Origin: a virus
DNA: 64,000 bases
Reading direction: 5' to 3' (one strand)
Virus record (IMG/VR): IMGVR_UViG_3300027749_000066
Span: 33,487 to 97,486 of that record
Shown here: positions 32,680 through 39,729 of the stretch, piece by piece
How the letters are laid out: each line of letters opens with the position of its first letter
Position numbering within the stretch: position 1 is the first letter of the stretch
Made by a program: the position numbers and the translations under genes
The notes under the pieces: model-generated
The model's database searches: none
The model's input: the letters and a program-made list of their open reading frames with translations, nothing else
What the model was told of the DNA's origin: nothing

Positions 32680-33090
32680 GTCTCTCGAAAGAGTTTAGAG
32701 TTAGCGAAAGCGCTATGTTTTTTCAATTGTAAAGCTAAACAAATAGAACATTTGTTCGAATAAATGAATGAGAACTATACCCTCGAGCTAATAAAACAAC
32801 ACATTTTGCAAGAAAATGGGGCAGATATATAGGAACACAATTTGAAGCCCTTAGAAACGAAATTAGAGGGCAATGAAAGGACGCTAGAGTAGTGGTCCAC
32901 CCATACCCGCATGAAATGGAATACATTTTAGAAAAGGGTTAACGATATTTGTTTTGAAATACAATTTTGTAATAAACATTAGCATAAAGTAAAGCTATAG
33001 GTTGCGGGCGTGCTATCACACAGTAAGCGATAGCGGCACGCCCGCAGTTTAGCTTTACATTAATCTAAACATTTGAGCGAATAGATAAAA
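32680..33090. other. 411-nt spacer between convergent blocks with hairpin and repeats
   Basis: No supportable gene. It holds GTAAAGCTAAACAAAT and a later TTTAGCTTTACAT (inverted related elements), CTCGAGCTAA at 32782, and a large hairpin TGCGGGCGTGCTATC...GATAGC/GCACGCCCGCA (33003-33046) of the same class as those in the 34-36 kb cassettes. Confidence 0.5.
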
Positions 33091-33116
33091 AAAGGGAGGC
33101 CCGAAGGCCTCCCTTT
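33091..33116. terminator. Bidirectional intrinsic terminator
   Basis: AAAGGGAGGCC / GGCCTCCCTTT, CGAA loop; A run before and T run after serve both strands. Ends the leftward transcript of the Api92-like gene. Confidence 0.88.
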
Positions 33117-33134
33117 ATCTCATCCCCATGAGAA

Positions 33135-33698
33135 CTATTCAATATGCATCAAACCTTTGAGAACTACTTGTGCTTCCCCCATCAAAGAATCATGCAACTG
33201 ATAAAGCTTCTCATGATATTCAGAAGAATCATATTCATATTCCTCTGACCATACAGGCCAATCTTCATTCTTTGAATCTTTCTGGAAAAGAATATGGCCA
33301 TTATGATAAATAGCTACACCTGCAAAACACATACCATCTTCTTGCCAGTAATGAAGAAAGAAGAGGGTAGGATAAATCTTTGAGATTTTCTGGTAACCCA
33401 GAATCGGTGGTCCCCACGGTGACTCAAAAGTAAATGTCGAAGAATAATCGTCAATACTTTCGATAGTGAAATCACTTTCAGGCCACTTAGTACCCCAGTT
33501 ATCATAACACCATCCATATCCACCATCATTGAAGCCTTCCATTGTCTTATGATAATCAGACATTGGAACGTAAATCTGAAGGGGAGTTGGTTCTGGTTTA
33601 TCCAAGTCTATTGGAGAAAAGAAATCTTTCCTCGAATAGCCTTCTTCATCTCCACCAAGAACTTCTAAATGATTGTAGCACCAGTTAGGCATTATCAT
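33135..33698 (-). CDS. Api92-like (DUF1281-type) phage protein
   Basis: 187 residues. MPNWCYNHLEVLGG near the start and the internal GYGWCYDNWGTKW are hallmarks of the Api92-like ferredoxin-fold phage family of unknown function. ATG 33698 or the second ATG two codons later could be the start; AAAGG precedes both. Last gene of a leftward three-gene unit. Confidence 0.8.
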   Translation of the reverse strand: MIMPNWCYNHLEVLGGDEEGYSRKDFFSPIDLDKPEPTPLQIYVPMSDYHKTMEGFNDGGYGWCYDNWGTKWPESDFTIESIDDYSSTFTFESPWGPPILGYQKISKIYPTLFFLHYWQEDGMCFAGVAIYHNGHILFQKDSKNEDWPVWSEEYEYDSSEYHEKLYQLHDSLMGEAQVVLKGLMHIE

Positions 33699-33737
33699 GC
33701 ACCTTTCTCATCAAACAAAACGGGAGGGAAACAGTTA

Positions 33738-33956
33738 TCACAACTTCTCCTCCAAATCGATTAGAGTAGGAGCATCGACATTCCAATGCTCATCGAACTG
33801 AACGAACTTATTCCTCAGAATAAACAAACATTCTGTCTGAACTGTTTCCTCCAACTCCCGACGCTTAGAGGCAGGAATAGTGAGGAGGAGTTGACGAAAG
33901 TCATTCTCCAACCTTTCTCTTGCTGCAACTGACAACTTTGCGTATTCCTTACTCAT
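33738..33956 (-). CDS. Hypothetical charged helical protein
   Basis: 72 residues, alternating acid and base, helical, ending LIDLEEKL. 4-nt overlap with the membrane protein gene upstream. No family recognised. Confidence 0.6.
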   Translation of the reverse strand: MSKEYAKLSVAARERLENDFRQLLLTIPASKRRELEETVQTECLFILRNKFVQFDEHWNVDAPTLIDLEEKL

Positions 33957-34156
33957 TTCATTTCTCCCATGATTAGTGCGTTGTTGTTGTCGATACGGTT
34001 TTGATCCATGATCATCTGAATCTTTTCACGATTCCTATTGTAAGAATCGTCCTCAGCTTTCATACAGAAAGCTGAGTAAACAAATGCGATAAGAATCAAC
34101 ACAATAACTGCGATGATTCCCTTCACAGTTTCTGTTGCTACCTTTGTTCTGAACAT
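33953..34156 (-). CDS. Single-span membrane protein
   Basis: 67 residues, AAAGGA site. One transmembrane segment (GIIAVIVLILIAFVYSAFC) then a charged cytoplasmic or external tail. First gene of the leftward unit. Confidence 0.65.
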   Translation of the reverse strand: MFRTKVATETVKGIIAVIVLILIAFVYSAFCMKAEDDSYNRNREKIQMIMDQNRIDNNNALIMGEMK

Positions 34157-34204
34157 AAATCGTTCCTTTTCTTGGGGATGGGACTTGCTGACAGATGTAC
34201 CCTA

Positions 34205-34233
34205 TCATGTTTGACTGGTTGCGACAAATCCAA
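34205..34233 (-). promoter_or_regulatory. Sigma-70-type promoter for the leftward unit
   Basis: On the minus strand: TTGTCG, 17-nt spacer, TAGGGT, about 50 nt upstream of ATG 34156. The TAGGGT -10 form recurs in several cassette promoters to the right. Confidence 0.5.
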
Positions 34234-34333
34234 ATCTCTGATGTCTCAAATAGATTTTGTGTCCAAAGAGTTTGTGAAAGCTTTTAGCATTAGATTTTCA
34301 CTAAAGTTTACCTTTATGTTTATTCCAACATTT

Positions 34334-34377
34334 GCGGGCGTTCTCATCGGCTTTTGCTTCTTGATGAGAACGCCCGC
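34334..34377. repeat. Large cassette hairpin (class with GCTTTTGC loop)
   Basis: 15-bp perfect stem GCGGGCGTTCTCATC and complement with a GGCTTTTGCTTCTT loop. Preceded by CCAACATTT as is the copy at 34935. Marks the left edge of the GC-rich array. Confidence 0.7.
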
Positions 34378-34394
34378 CGCTCGGGAACGCCAAG

Positions 34395-34421
34395 AAGCCC
34401 CACGGCATCGCCGTGGGGCTT
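34395..34421 (-). terminator. Intrinsic terminator of cassette gene at 34442
   Basis: AAGCCCCACGGC / GCCGTGGGGCTT with 3-nt loop; identical 27-nt element at 34998-35024. Confidence 0.8.
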
Positions 34422-34441
34422 CCTGAGGGGCTTGGGGGCCG

Positions 34442-34723
34442 TTAGCGCTTGCGCTTGGCCTTGCGAACCTCGATCTGCGGAATGCCGTTGGCATCGTAGG
34501 AGATCGACGGCTCATCGGCGCGTGCTGCTCGCCAATGCTTGCGGATCATGGCCGAGACTGCGGGCCGGTCCTCGCTTGCCACCTCACCAATGGTAGATGA
34601 CAGGCGCACGCCTTGCTTGTCCGTCACCTTTGCGAGAGTGGCGAGAAGGTCGGCGTTCCACTCGGTCTTCCGCCCTCGGGGGGACTTGACAAACTCCGAG
34701 GGGGAGATGAACTCATCAGACAT
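34442..34723 (-). CDS. Cassette protein, paralogue family A copy 1
   Basis: 93 residues, basic. Pattern FISPSEFVKSPRGRKTEWN, then LATLAKVTDKQGVRLSSTIG, AMIRKHWR, DEPSISY and a GIPQIEVRKAKRKR end. Two near-identical relatives (35047, 35701) and one longer relative (36286) follow. The basic ends suggest nucleic-acid binding; function unknown. GC-rich codon use unlike the phage core. Confidence 0.72.
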   Translation of the reverse strand: MSDEFISPSEFVKSPRGRKTEWNADLLATLAKVTDKQGVRLSSTIGEVASEDRPAVSAMIRKHWRAARADEPSISYDANGIPQIEVRKAKRKR

Positions 34724-35046
34724 AACTACTCCTAAGTGAATCGGCTAGGGCCAGTCCCTAATCCGATGAGGTAAGTATGCCGGAAGGGTCTAGGATCTAC
34801 AACCAACGGAGCATAAACATCAGGTAAACATCAGGTGAACAGCTTCGCGGTTTGGATTTGGGATCATAGTGTTTATGAAAACGTTTTGCTATACATTTGC
34901 ATTAAAGTTTAGCTAAATGTTTATTCCAACATTTGCGGGCGTTCCTGTGGGGTTTTTGCTTCATCCACAGGAACGCCCGCCGCTCGGGAACGCCAAGAAG
35001 CCCCACGGCATCGCCGTGGGGCTTCCTGAGTGGCTCTAGCGGGCGT
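34724..35046. other. Cassette spacer 1 (leader, repeats, hairpin, terminator)
   Basis: From right to left for the leftward units: terminator 34998-35024 of the next gene, hairpin 34935-34980 (GCGGGCGTTCCTGTGG stem, loop GGTTTTTGCTTCAT), AT-rich DNA with two AAACATCAGG-type repeats (34814-34835), and the 34442 gene's leader with palindrome TAGGG-N5-CCCTA (34746-34760) before an AGGAG site. Confidence 0.65.
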
Positions 35047-35328
35047 CTAACGCTTGCGCTTGGCTTTCTTGACTTCCACCTGCGGGATGCCCTCGTTTGA
35101 GAACGAGATCGACGGCTCGTCGTTGCGATCCCGACGCCAGTGCTTCCGGATCGACGCCGACACCGCGGCGCGGTCGTCCTTGTCCACGACGCCGATGCTA
35201 TCCCGAAGGACGACGCCCTGCTTGTCGGACACCTTCGCGAGAGTCGCGATCAGTGTCTCGTTCCATTCCGTCTTTCGGCCTCGGGCCGACTTGACGAAAC
35301 TTGCGGGGGAGACGAATTCGTCTGCCAT
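35047..35328 (-). CDS. Cassette protein, paralogue family A copy 2
   Basis: 93 residues, about as similar to copies 1 and 3 as they are to each other: ASFVKSARGRKTEWNETLIA, KQGVVLRDSIG, SASIRKHWRRDRNDEPSIS, ending VEVKKAKRKR. AAGGAG site. The leader has the same TAGGG-N5-CCCTA palindrome as copy 1. Confidence 0.72.
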   Translation of the reverse strand: MADEFVSPASFVKSARGRKTEWNETLIATLAKVSDKQGVVLRDSIGVVDKDDRAAVSASIRKHWRRDRNDEPSISFSNEGIPQVEVKKAKRKR

Positions 35329-35430
35329 GATTGTTGCTCCTTGCGCTTGGGCTAGGGCCAGTCCCTAACCACAAGACGTACCTTAGTCTATGGGGTGAGT
35401 CAGAACCTAATCGAAAGGCTCTATGGCGAT

Positions 35431-35447
35431 GGTCATATGTCACACCG
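35431..35447. repeat. GGTCATATGTCACAC repeat, copy 1 of 3
   Basis: Further copies at 40543 and 44100. In each, a GCTAG element lies 47-48 bp to the right, so the pair is one conserved regulatory unit. A reversed near-copy (TGTGACATCTGACC) is at 36096. Confidence 0.65.
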
Positions 35448-35570
35448 TTATGGCTTGCGTCAGCCTGGCCGATGTGCTAGGCGACTTTCGGCCCTAGCAC
35501 AGCCGAAGCTCGAGTGCAAATCGGATTCGGGCGCATACTCAACTATGCATGATTATGCAATCACCTGCGA

Positions 35571-35613
35571 CGGGCGTTCGTCGTCTGAGGAACGAAGACA
35601 CGACGAACGCCCG
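35571..35613. repeat. Cassette hairpin, GAGGAACGA loop class
   Basis: Stem CGGGCGTTCGTCGT and exact complement; loop includes GAGGAACGA, the same loop core as the GGCGGCCGTGC hairpins at 36.8, 38.3, 38.7 and 42.4 kb though the stem sequence differs. Confidence 0.65.
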
Positions 35614-35657
35614 CAGGCTGACTGGCAGCCTGCGGGCGTCGGTTGTGGGGGGTGCTA

Positions 35658-35691
35658 CTGCCCTCCCCCGAGGCGGGGCGGGGGAGGGCAG
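35658..35691 (-). terminator. Intrinsic terminator of cassette gene at 35701
   Basis: CTGCCCTCCCCCG / CGGGGGAGGGCAG stem, 8-nt loop. Confidence 0.75.
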
Positions 35692-35700
35692 ACCTTGGGG

Positions 35701-35982
35701 CTAGCGCTTGCCCTTGGTCTTTCTGACTTCCACCTGCGGGATGCCGTCGGCGCTGTAACTGATCGACGGTTCGTCGGTGCGATCACGGCGCCAGTGCTTC
35801 CGGATCATGGCGGAGGTTGCGGGACGCTCGTCCTGTGCGACGGCGCCAACGCTGTCTCGGAGGACGACACCCTTGGCGGGGGTCACCTTGGCGAGCGTGG
35901 CGATGAGTGTTTCGTTCCACTCAGTCTTGCGCCCTCGGGGTGAGCGAGCGAACTCACTCGGGGAGATGAACTCATCTGACAT
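35701..35982 (-). CDS. Cassette protein, paralogue family A copy 3
   Basis: 93 residues, family A: FISPSEFARSPRGRKTEWNE, GVVLRDSVG, SAMIRKHWRRDRTDEPSISY, ending VEVRKTKGKR. Its leader lacks the exact TAGGG palindrome but keeps ACTCACC...GGTAC shared with copy 2; TATGAT serves as -10. Confidence 0.72.
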   Translation of the reverse strand: MSDEFISPSEFARSPRGRKTEWNETLIATLAKVTPAKGVVLRDSVGAVAQDERPATSAMIRKHWRRDRTDEPSISYSADGIPQVEVRKTKGKR

Positions 35983-36285
35983 GGGGACTGCCTTTCACGT
36001 TTGCGGTTGAGCCACTCCCAACCGCTGAAGGTACCGTATCATAGGTGAGTTAGGGGATGCCACTCAGAATGGGGTTAGAACCAAGATTTCTCAGTGTGAC
36101 ATCTGACCATCAGAAATGACTTGCGCTGTACCCTCGAGCTATGGTAGGGCCATTTCGGTTCCTAGCACACATTCCACCCAAGACGCAAATCAGATCACCT
36201 GCGGCGGTCGTTCCTCTACGGTAGTGCGTGTAGAGGAACGACCGCAAAGCGCAAAGCCCCAGCCTTTCGGCTGGGGCTTTTCTTG
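35983..36285. other. Cassette spacer 3
   Basis: Contains the reversed TGTGACATCTGACC element (36096), CTCGAGCT (36133), CCTAGCACA (36159), hairpin 36204-36245 (GCGGTCGTTCCTCTAC stem) and terminator 36253-36280 (AAAGCCCCAGCC / GGCTGGGGCTTT). Confidence 0.6.
36253..36280 (-). terminator. Intrinsic terminator of cassette gene at 36286
   Basis: AAAGCCCCAGCC / GGCTGGGGCTTT with TTTC loop. Confidence 0.8.
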
Positions 36286-36720
36286 TCAGGGCCGCTGTCC
36301 GGTTTCCTCTTCTATTCGCTTGAGAGTTTCGGGGAAGTAGGGTCCATCTCGCAAGATTTGATTCAGTTCATCATGATATCCTCGGAGGTAGAAGCTGAAG
36401 AGGTCATGATAGAGTTCTGAGATTTCATCGTAGTCGAAACCGTAGACGATGAGATCCAACATTTGCTCGTTGGTGATTTCTCTAAGGCTGAGATACTTGC
36501 GCCAGTTGCGAGGGTAGGCGACGATGGGAATGTTCTTGTCGTCAAAAGTGACTAGCACCGGCTGATTGTGTTCTAGTTCCCAATGCGCGGTGATCATGTC
36601 TCGCACAGCTGTTCGATTGGTCCATTCCACTGGTCCTACGGTACTGACTAGGCGTGCTGATTGGTGAAAGCTCACGCCGCGTAGTGTTTCTAGTAGTTGT
36701 TGGCTGTAGTTGGTTTCCAT
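36286..36720 (-). CDS. Cassette protein, extended family A member
   Basis: 144 residues. Residues about 8-70 follow family A (LLETLRGVSFHQSARLVSTV, AVRDMITAHWE, QPVLVTFDDKNIPIV), but the basic N- and C-termini are replaced. A C-terminal extension of aromatic and acidic helices (YGFDYDEISELYHDLFSFY) is added. Promoter places the transcript start at the ATG, so it is probably leaderless. Confidence 0.7.
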   Translation of the reverse strand: METNYSQQLLETLRGVSFHQSARLVSTVGPVEWTNRTAVRDMITAHWELEHNQPVLVTFDDKNIPIVAYPRNWRKYLSLREITNEQMLDLIVYGFDYDEISELYHDLFSFYLRGYHDELNQILRDGPYFPETLKRIEEETGQRP

Positions 36721-36727
36721 AGGGTGA

Positions 36728-36757
36728 ACCCTAGACGATGGATCGGTGCCGTGTCAA
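36728..36757 (-). promoter_or_regulatory. Leaderless promoter of gene 36286
   Basis: Minus strand: TTGACA, 18-nt spacer, TAGGGT, then 7 nt to ATG 36720. Confidence 0.68.
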
Positions 36758-36783
36758 CTCCAAATGCACACTAAATCTCACTA

Positions 36784-36845
36784 GAGAAGATATCTATATT
36801 TGGCGGCCGTGCATCCGAGGAACGAGGATGGCACGCACGGCCGCC
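36784..36845. repeat. 62-nt direct repeat including GGCGGCCGTGC hairpin, copy 1
   Basis: GAGAAGATATCTATATTT followed by the hairpin GGCGGCCGTGCATCC-GAGGAACGA-GGATG...CACGGCCGCC. Identical over 62 nt at 38676-38737; the 44-nt hairpin part recurs at 42409-42452. Confidence 0.85.
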
Positions 36846-36886
36846 TGTGGATAACTCTGTGGATAACTGTTTCTCCGACAACGCAG

Positions 36887-36919
36887 AAGCGCCCTCGGGA
36901 AACTCCCGAGGGCGCTTTG
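36887..36919 (-). terminator. Intrinsic terminator of gene 36945
   Basis: 14-bp stem AAGCGCCCTCGGGA / TCCCGAGGGCGCTT. Two TGTGGATAAC boxes lie just beyond it (36846-36869). Confidence 0.82.
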
Positions 36920-36944
36920 CCGGTACCTCACCTCCCTTGTGAGA

Positions 36945-37448
36945 TCAGTCCATGTAGCCGTTGTTGACGAACCACAGGCGAGCGCCGTACACGCTTTCGG
37001 GGACCGTGGCGTCCTCTTGGCGGTAGAGGTCTTCCAGCGTGTCGAACTGTTCGGCCAGTTCGATTCCGGCATTCTCTCGCCCTTGGCGTTCGATCAGTTC
37101 CTGTTCGTTGGAATCGAAACCACCAGCGGAAGGGTTGGACCACAGTGAAAGAATGTCTAGCGGCATGGAAGTCGATCCGCCGTGGGGGTGATGAATGGTG
37201 AAGTCGATCAGTCGCGTTGTTATCGAAGTGTGGAATGTTGTTGTGATGGTTGTGAACCCATTCCCATACGACTGGACGAACTGAATGAACTCTGTGCATG
37301 ATCCGTTGTCGTGCATCGTGATCGTGCTCACGGGTGCGTCAACCCTGTAGCCCATGCGCATCATGCGCCAGCACAGGGTTCGGGGGATTGGGGAGAGCGA
37401 CGCAATCTGCGCCACGGAAAGATTCGTCTCCATCAGAATATCGGACAT
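36945..37448 (-). CDS. Cassette hypothetical protein
   Basis: 167 residues from ATG 37448 (GGAGG site). N-terminus SVAQIASLSPIPRTLCWRMM is helix-turn-helix-like; the middle is beta-rich with Thr and His; the C-terminus is acidic helical. No family recognised. The hairpin/DnaA-box spacer follows its terminator. Confidence 0.65.
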   Translation of the reverse strand: MSDILMETNLSVAQIASLSPIPRTLCWRMMRMGYRVDAPVSTITMHDNGSCTEFIQFVQSYGNGFTTITTTFHTSITTRLIDFTIHHPHGGSTSMPLDILSLWSNPSAGGFDSNEQELIERQGRENAGIELAEQFDTLEDLYRQEDATVPESVYGARLWFVNNGYMD

Positions 37449-37567
37449 GACAACCTCCAGTCGTACCGGCACCCGTTGTGCCGATGGCAAACGATACCAT
37501 AGTTCCAACAGTGCGTGTAGTGTTTTCCCACGTATTCCAGGTATTGTTTACCTAATGTTCATGTTCG

Positions 37568-37613
37568 GCGGGCGCACTCTTCCGCAGGAAAAGATAGCGG
37601 GGCGCCCGCGCCG
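37568..37613. repeat. Cassette hairpin, GGCGGGCGC class
   Basis: Outer stem GGCGGGCGC / GCGCCCGC and inner CCGC / GCGG around an AGGAAAAGAT loop. Same two-stem design at 39268, 39917, 40755 and 41478. Confidence 0.7.
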
Positions 37614-37618
37614 CGAAA

Positions 37619-37647
37619 AAGTTATCCACAGGTTTGTCCACAGGCTG
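37619..37647. promoter_or_regulatory. Pair of DnaA-box-like sequences
   Basis: TTATCCACAGG then TTGTCCACAGG, between hairpin and terminator of the cassette. Confidence 0.6.
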
Positions 37648-37656
37648 GGTGCTGCT

Positions 37657-37680
37657 GGCCCCCGCCCGAAGGCGGGGGCC
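37657..37680 (-). terminator. Intrinsic terminator of gene 37688
   Basis: GGCCCCCGCC-CGAA-GGCGGGGGCC. The same 24-nt element ends genes at 38354, 38793, 39391 and 41594, and a variant ends 40879. Confidence 0.85.
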
Positions 37681-37687
37681 GAGTGGA

Positions 37688-38110
37688 TCATTCGTAATAG
37701 CTGTTGTCATCATCGTGATCCGGCCCGCAGTTGCCACGGATGATGCGAACGCTGAAATAGCCTTCCGGCTCTTGGGTGAGCGTGGGGAACACGCGAGGGT
37801 TGCCATCTTCGAATCGTTCGATCCATTCGAACGCCTTGTCCAGACTCGGAACCTGACGAGAGGCGACACGCTTGCGCGTGGTGAACCACCAACCACCCTC
37901 CTCGGGTCCGCCGTACTCAGAGCAGACATCGTACACTGAGATCCACCACACGCCGTCACCGGCCGAGTCGCGGTCGATCTCGCCGGATGTCGCGCAGTAG
38001 GCGCCGTGATCAGTCATCATCTGCGCGTACTCCGGCCCGCGATCGGGAGTCCAGATTTCGGCAATCTGGCCGCAGATGTTGCAAGTGGCGGGGGAAGTGA
38101 CTTCGGACAT
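37688..38110 (-). CDS. Cassette protein with zinc-finger start
   Basis: 140 residues, GGAGG site. Begins with CNICG and has two further Cys (AYCATSG, DVCSEYG); the middle is Trp-rich (GVWWISVYD, GGWWFTTRKRV) and the tail acidic. No family recognised. Confidence 0.65.
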   Translation of the reverse strand: MSEVTSPATCNICGQIAEIWTPDRGPEYAQMMTDHGAYCATSGEIDRDSAGDGVWWISVYDVCSEYGGPEEGGWWFTTRKRVASRQVPSLDKAFEWIERFEDGNPRVFPTLTQEPEGYFSVRIIRGNCGPDHDDDNSYYE

Positions 38111-38251
38111 GGGAACCTCCGGTTCGTGCGTGACACCATGCCACGCACAAGGAATGGTAGTCGATTCAAGTTGTCAGTGCAAGTGTTTCCCATAGTGTTT
38201 CGATATGCACCAGGAATACACTCAAGAATGAATATTTATGCAACAATATTT

Positions 38252-38296
38252 GGCGGCCGTGCATTCTGAGGAACGAAGAATGCACGCACGGCCGCC
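38252..38296. repeat. GGCGGCCGTGC hairpin, variant stem
   Basis: Same loop core GAGGAACGA as the 62-nt repeat, but the inner stem is CATTCT / AGAATG instead of CATCC / GGATG, a compensatory change that keeps pairing. Confidence 0.75.
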
Positions 38297-38322
38297 TGTG
38301 GATAAACCTGTGGAAAACTGCT

Positions 38323-38346
38323 GGCCCCCGCCCGAAGGCGGGGGCC
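38323..38346 (-). terminator. Intrinsic terminator of gene 38354
   Basis: GGCCCCCGCC-CGAA-GGCGGGGGCC. TGTGGATAA and TGTGGAAAA boxes lie between it and the hairpin. Confidence 0.85.
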
Positions 38347-38353
38347 GAGTGGA

Positions 38354-38593
38354 TCAGAGATCTCGCTCAAGCGCCCAGAGGACGCCTTCGAGCCACATTT
38401 CGGCTCGAATGAGATCGTCGAACTCCTCGTAGTCTGCGGACTCGTAGCGGACTCCATCGTGCTTGAAGATGCGCACGACCCATGAGTCTGATCGCCAATT
38501 CTGATCGTGGACGATGGTTCCGAAGAACTCTCCATCGTCGGTGGATGTGCCTTGGGTGGGGGTGGGTACCCACTGTGTGGTGTATTTCTTCAC
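38354..38593 (-). CDS. Cassette hypothetical small protein
   Basis: 79 residues, GTG start, predicted leaderless. Beta-rich N-terminal half (SDSWVVRIFKHDGVRYES), then acidic helix ending LEGVLWALERDL. No family recognised. Confidence 0.65.
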   Translation of the reverse strand: MKKYTTQWVPTPTQGTSTDDGEFFGTIVHDQNWRSDSWVVRIFKHDGVRYESADYEEFDDLIRAEMWLEGVLWALERDL

Positions 38594-38599
38594 GACGAA

Positions 38600-38628
38600 A
38601 GTCTCCCACAGTTGGGGATTCGGCGCAA
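38600..38628 (-). promoter_or_regulatory. Leaderless promoter of gene 38354
   Basis: Minus strand: TTGCGC, 17-nt spacer, GAGACT, then 6 nt to GTG 38593. Confidence 0.55.
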
Positions 38629-38675
38629 GTCAATCGGGAAGATTTGCGTGCTACCACGCACATTCTATTTCTCTG

Positions 38676-38737
38676 GAGAAGATATCTATATTTGGCGGCC
38701 GTGCATCCGAGGAACGAGGATGGCACGCACGGCCGCC
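38676..38737. repeat. 62-nt direct repeat including hairpin, copy 2
   Basis: Identical to 36784-36845. Confidence 0.85.
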
Positions 38738-38761
38738 GTCCACAGCCTGTGGAAAACTGCT

Positions 38762-38785
38762 GGCCCCCGCCCGAAGGCGGGGGCC
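38762..38785 (-). terminator. Intrinsic terminator of gene 38793
   Basis: GGCCCCCGCC-CGAA-GGCGGGGGCC, 24-nt repeat. Confidence 0.85.
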
Positions 38786-38792
38786 GAGTGGA

Positions 38793-39176
38793 TCAGGCTA
38801 GATCGAAGAACCTGATGACATCCGAGTATGTCGGTTCGTCGATCTTGGTGGTTCGGCCATCGGTCCCCTTGATGGCAGCGTTGAGGATTTCCACTCCGGA
38901 GAATCCATCTTGTTCGGTGGCGTAGATTCCGATGTGCGCTCGCTCTACGCCACGGACCATCCACAGTGATGCAACGGTGCGAACCTCATCACTGTAGCGG
39001 ATCGAAGCTTCGGCCTCGTTACCGAAGACTGGCTTGGTGATACCGTTCGGGCCGGTCCATCCGTTGCGAAGCATCAGAGTGAAAAATCCGATGAGGTAGC
39101 GGGCGGATACCGGCTGGCTGATGTTGGTGTTGCGGGCTGGAGTGTCTACCAGCTTTTTGGTGTGGGTGGTTCCCAT
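38793..39176 (-). CDS. Cassette hypothetical protein
   Basis: 127 residues from ATG 39176. An upstream in-frame TTG (39212) is the first base of the -35 hexamer, so the ATG is preferred. Helical (RYLIGFFTLMLRNGW), then RTVASLWMVRGVERAHIGIY and an acidic end. No family recognised. Confidence 0.68.
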   Translation of the reverse strand: MGTTHTKKLVDTPARNTNISQPVSARYLIGFFTLMLRNGWTGPNGITKPVFGNEAEASIRYSDEVRTVASLWMVRGVERAHIGIYATEQDGFSGVEILNAAIKGTDGRTTKIDEPTYSDVIRFFDLA

Positions 39177-39183
39177 GAGGAGC

Positions 39184-39212
39184 AGTTTAGGGATGGCGAC
39201 AGTTGTTGTCAA
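39184..39212 (-). promoter_or_regulatory. Leaderless promoter of gene 38793
   Basis: Minus strand: TTGACA, 17-nt spacer, TAAACT, then 7 nt to ATG 39176. Near-consensus; it decides the start codon. Confidence 0.75.
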
Positions 39213-39267
39213 GTGTTTTGCGTGCTACCACGCACATTCAAAGTTGTCTAGAAATGTTCTCTAGTTC

Positions 39268-39312
39268 GGCGGGCGCACTGATCCGTCGAAAAGCAAACGG
39301 AGCGCCCGCGCC
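39268..39312. repeat. Cassette hairpin, GGCGGGCGC class
   Basis: GGCGGGCGC outer stem; inner CCGT / ACGG (changed in both arms relative to CCGC / GCGG at 37568); loop CGAAAAGCAA. Followed by TTATCCACA, TGTGGATAA and TGTGGAAAA boxes. Confidence 0.7.
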
Positions 39313-39359
39313 GGGCAAAGGTTATCCACAGGCTGTGGATAACTCTGTGGAAAACTGCT

Positions 39360-39383
39360 GGCCCCCGCCCGAAGGCGGGGGCC
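39360..39383 (-). terminator. Intrinsic terminator of gene 39391
   Basis: GGCCCCCGCC-CGAA-GGCGGGGGCC, 24-nt repeat. Confidence 0.85.
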
Positions 39384-39390
39384 GAGTGGG

Positions 39391-39729
39391 TCACTCTACT
39401 GTGATTCCGAAACCATCTTCGCGACGACTGTGGGTCTTGACTTCGATGAGGAGATCATCTTCGAAGTATGGAACGGGTGAGACGCATTCGTCTTCATCGC
39501 ACCATGTTCGCGTCTCATGATCGTAACAGTCATGCTCCATGCCAACAGTTGGGCGGGTGATAAAAATTGTTGCGATGAGGATTCCCCCAAGGAAGATCTC
39601 AACTCCTGCAGAGTCGTTCCACGTTACTGCGTTGAATGCTGTCACTTTCGGCATGATGCCGTTCAGCATGAGTTCGGATGGGGTTGCCGGAGTTTCCGGC
39701 TGGGATGAGGTACCGCTTGTGTTGTTCAC
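39391..39729 (-). CDS. Cassette protein with possible membrane segment
   Basis: 112 residues, GTG start 6 nt after a TACCAT -10 (leaderless). Ser/Thr/Pro-rich N-terminus, hydrophobic VEIFLGGILIATIFI, then Asp/Cys/His-rich EHDCYDHETRTWCDEDECVS which could bind metal. Shares the MNNT start with the genes at 40050 and 40879. Confidence 0.65.
   Translation of the reverse strand: MNNTSGTSSQPETPATPSELMLNGIMPKVTAFNAVTWNDSAGVEIFLGGILIATIFITRPTVGMEHDCYDHETRTWCDEDECVSPVPYFEDDLLIEVKTHSRREDGFGITVE

Larger units (their letters stand above)
35329..35700. other. Cassette spacer 2 with GGTCATATGTCACAC element
   Basis: No gene supported. It contains the leader palindrome (35352-35366), the repeat unit GGTCATATGTCACACCG (35431-35447) with GCTAGG 47 bp further, an inverted pair GTGCTAGG...CCTAGCAC, an AGCTCGAG site (35507), a hairpin with loop core GAGGAACGA (35571-35613) and terminator 35658-35691. 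Confidence 0.6.

Noticed and set aside
34172-34426. Plus-strand 84-codon frame with hydrophobic middle
   Set aside because: It reads through the cassette hairpin and terminator; its end is coded by those stems, so it is unlikely to be a protein.
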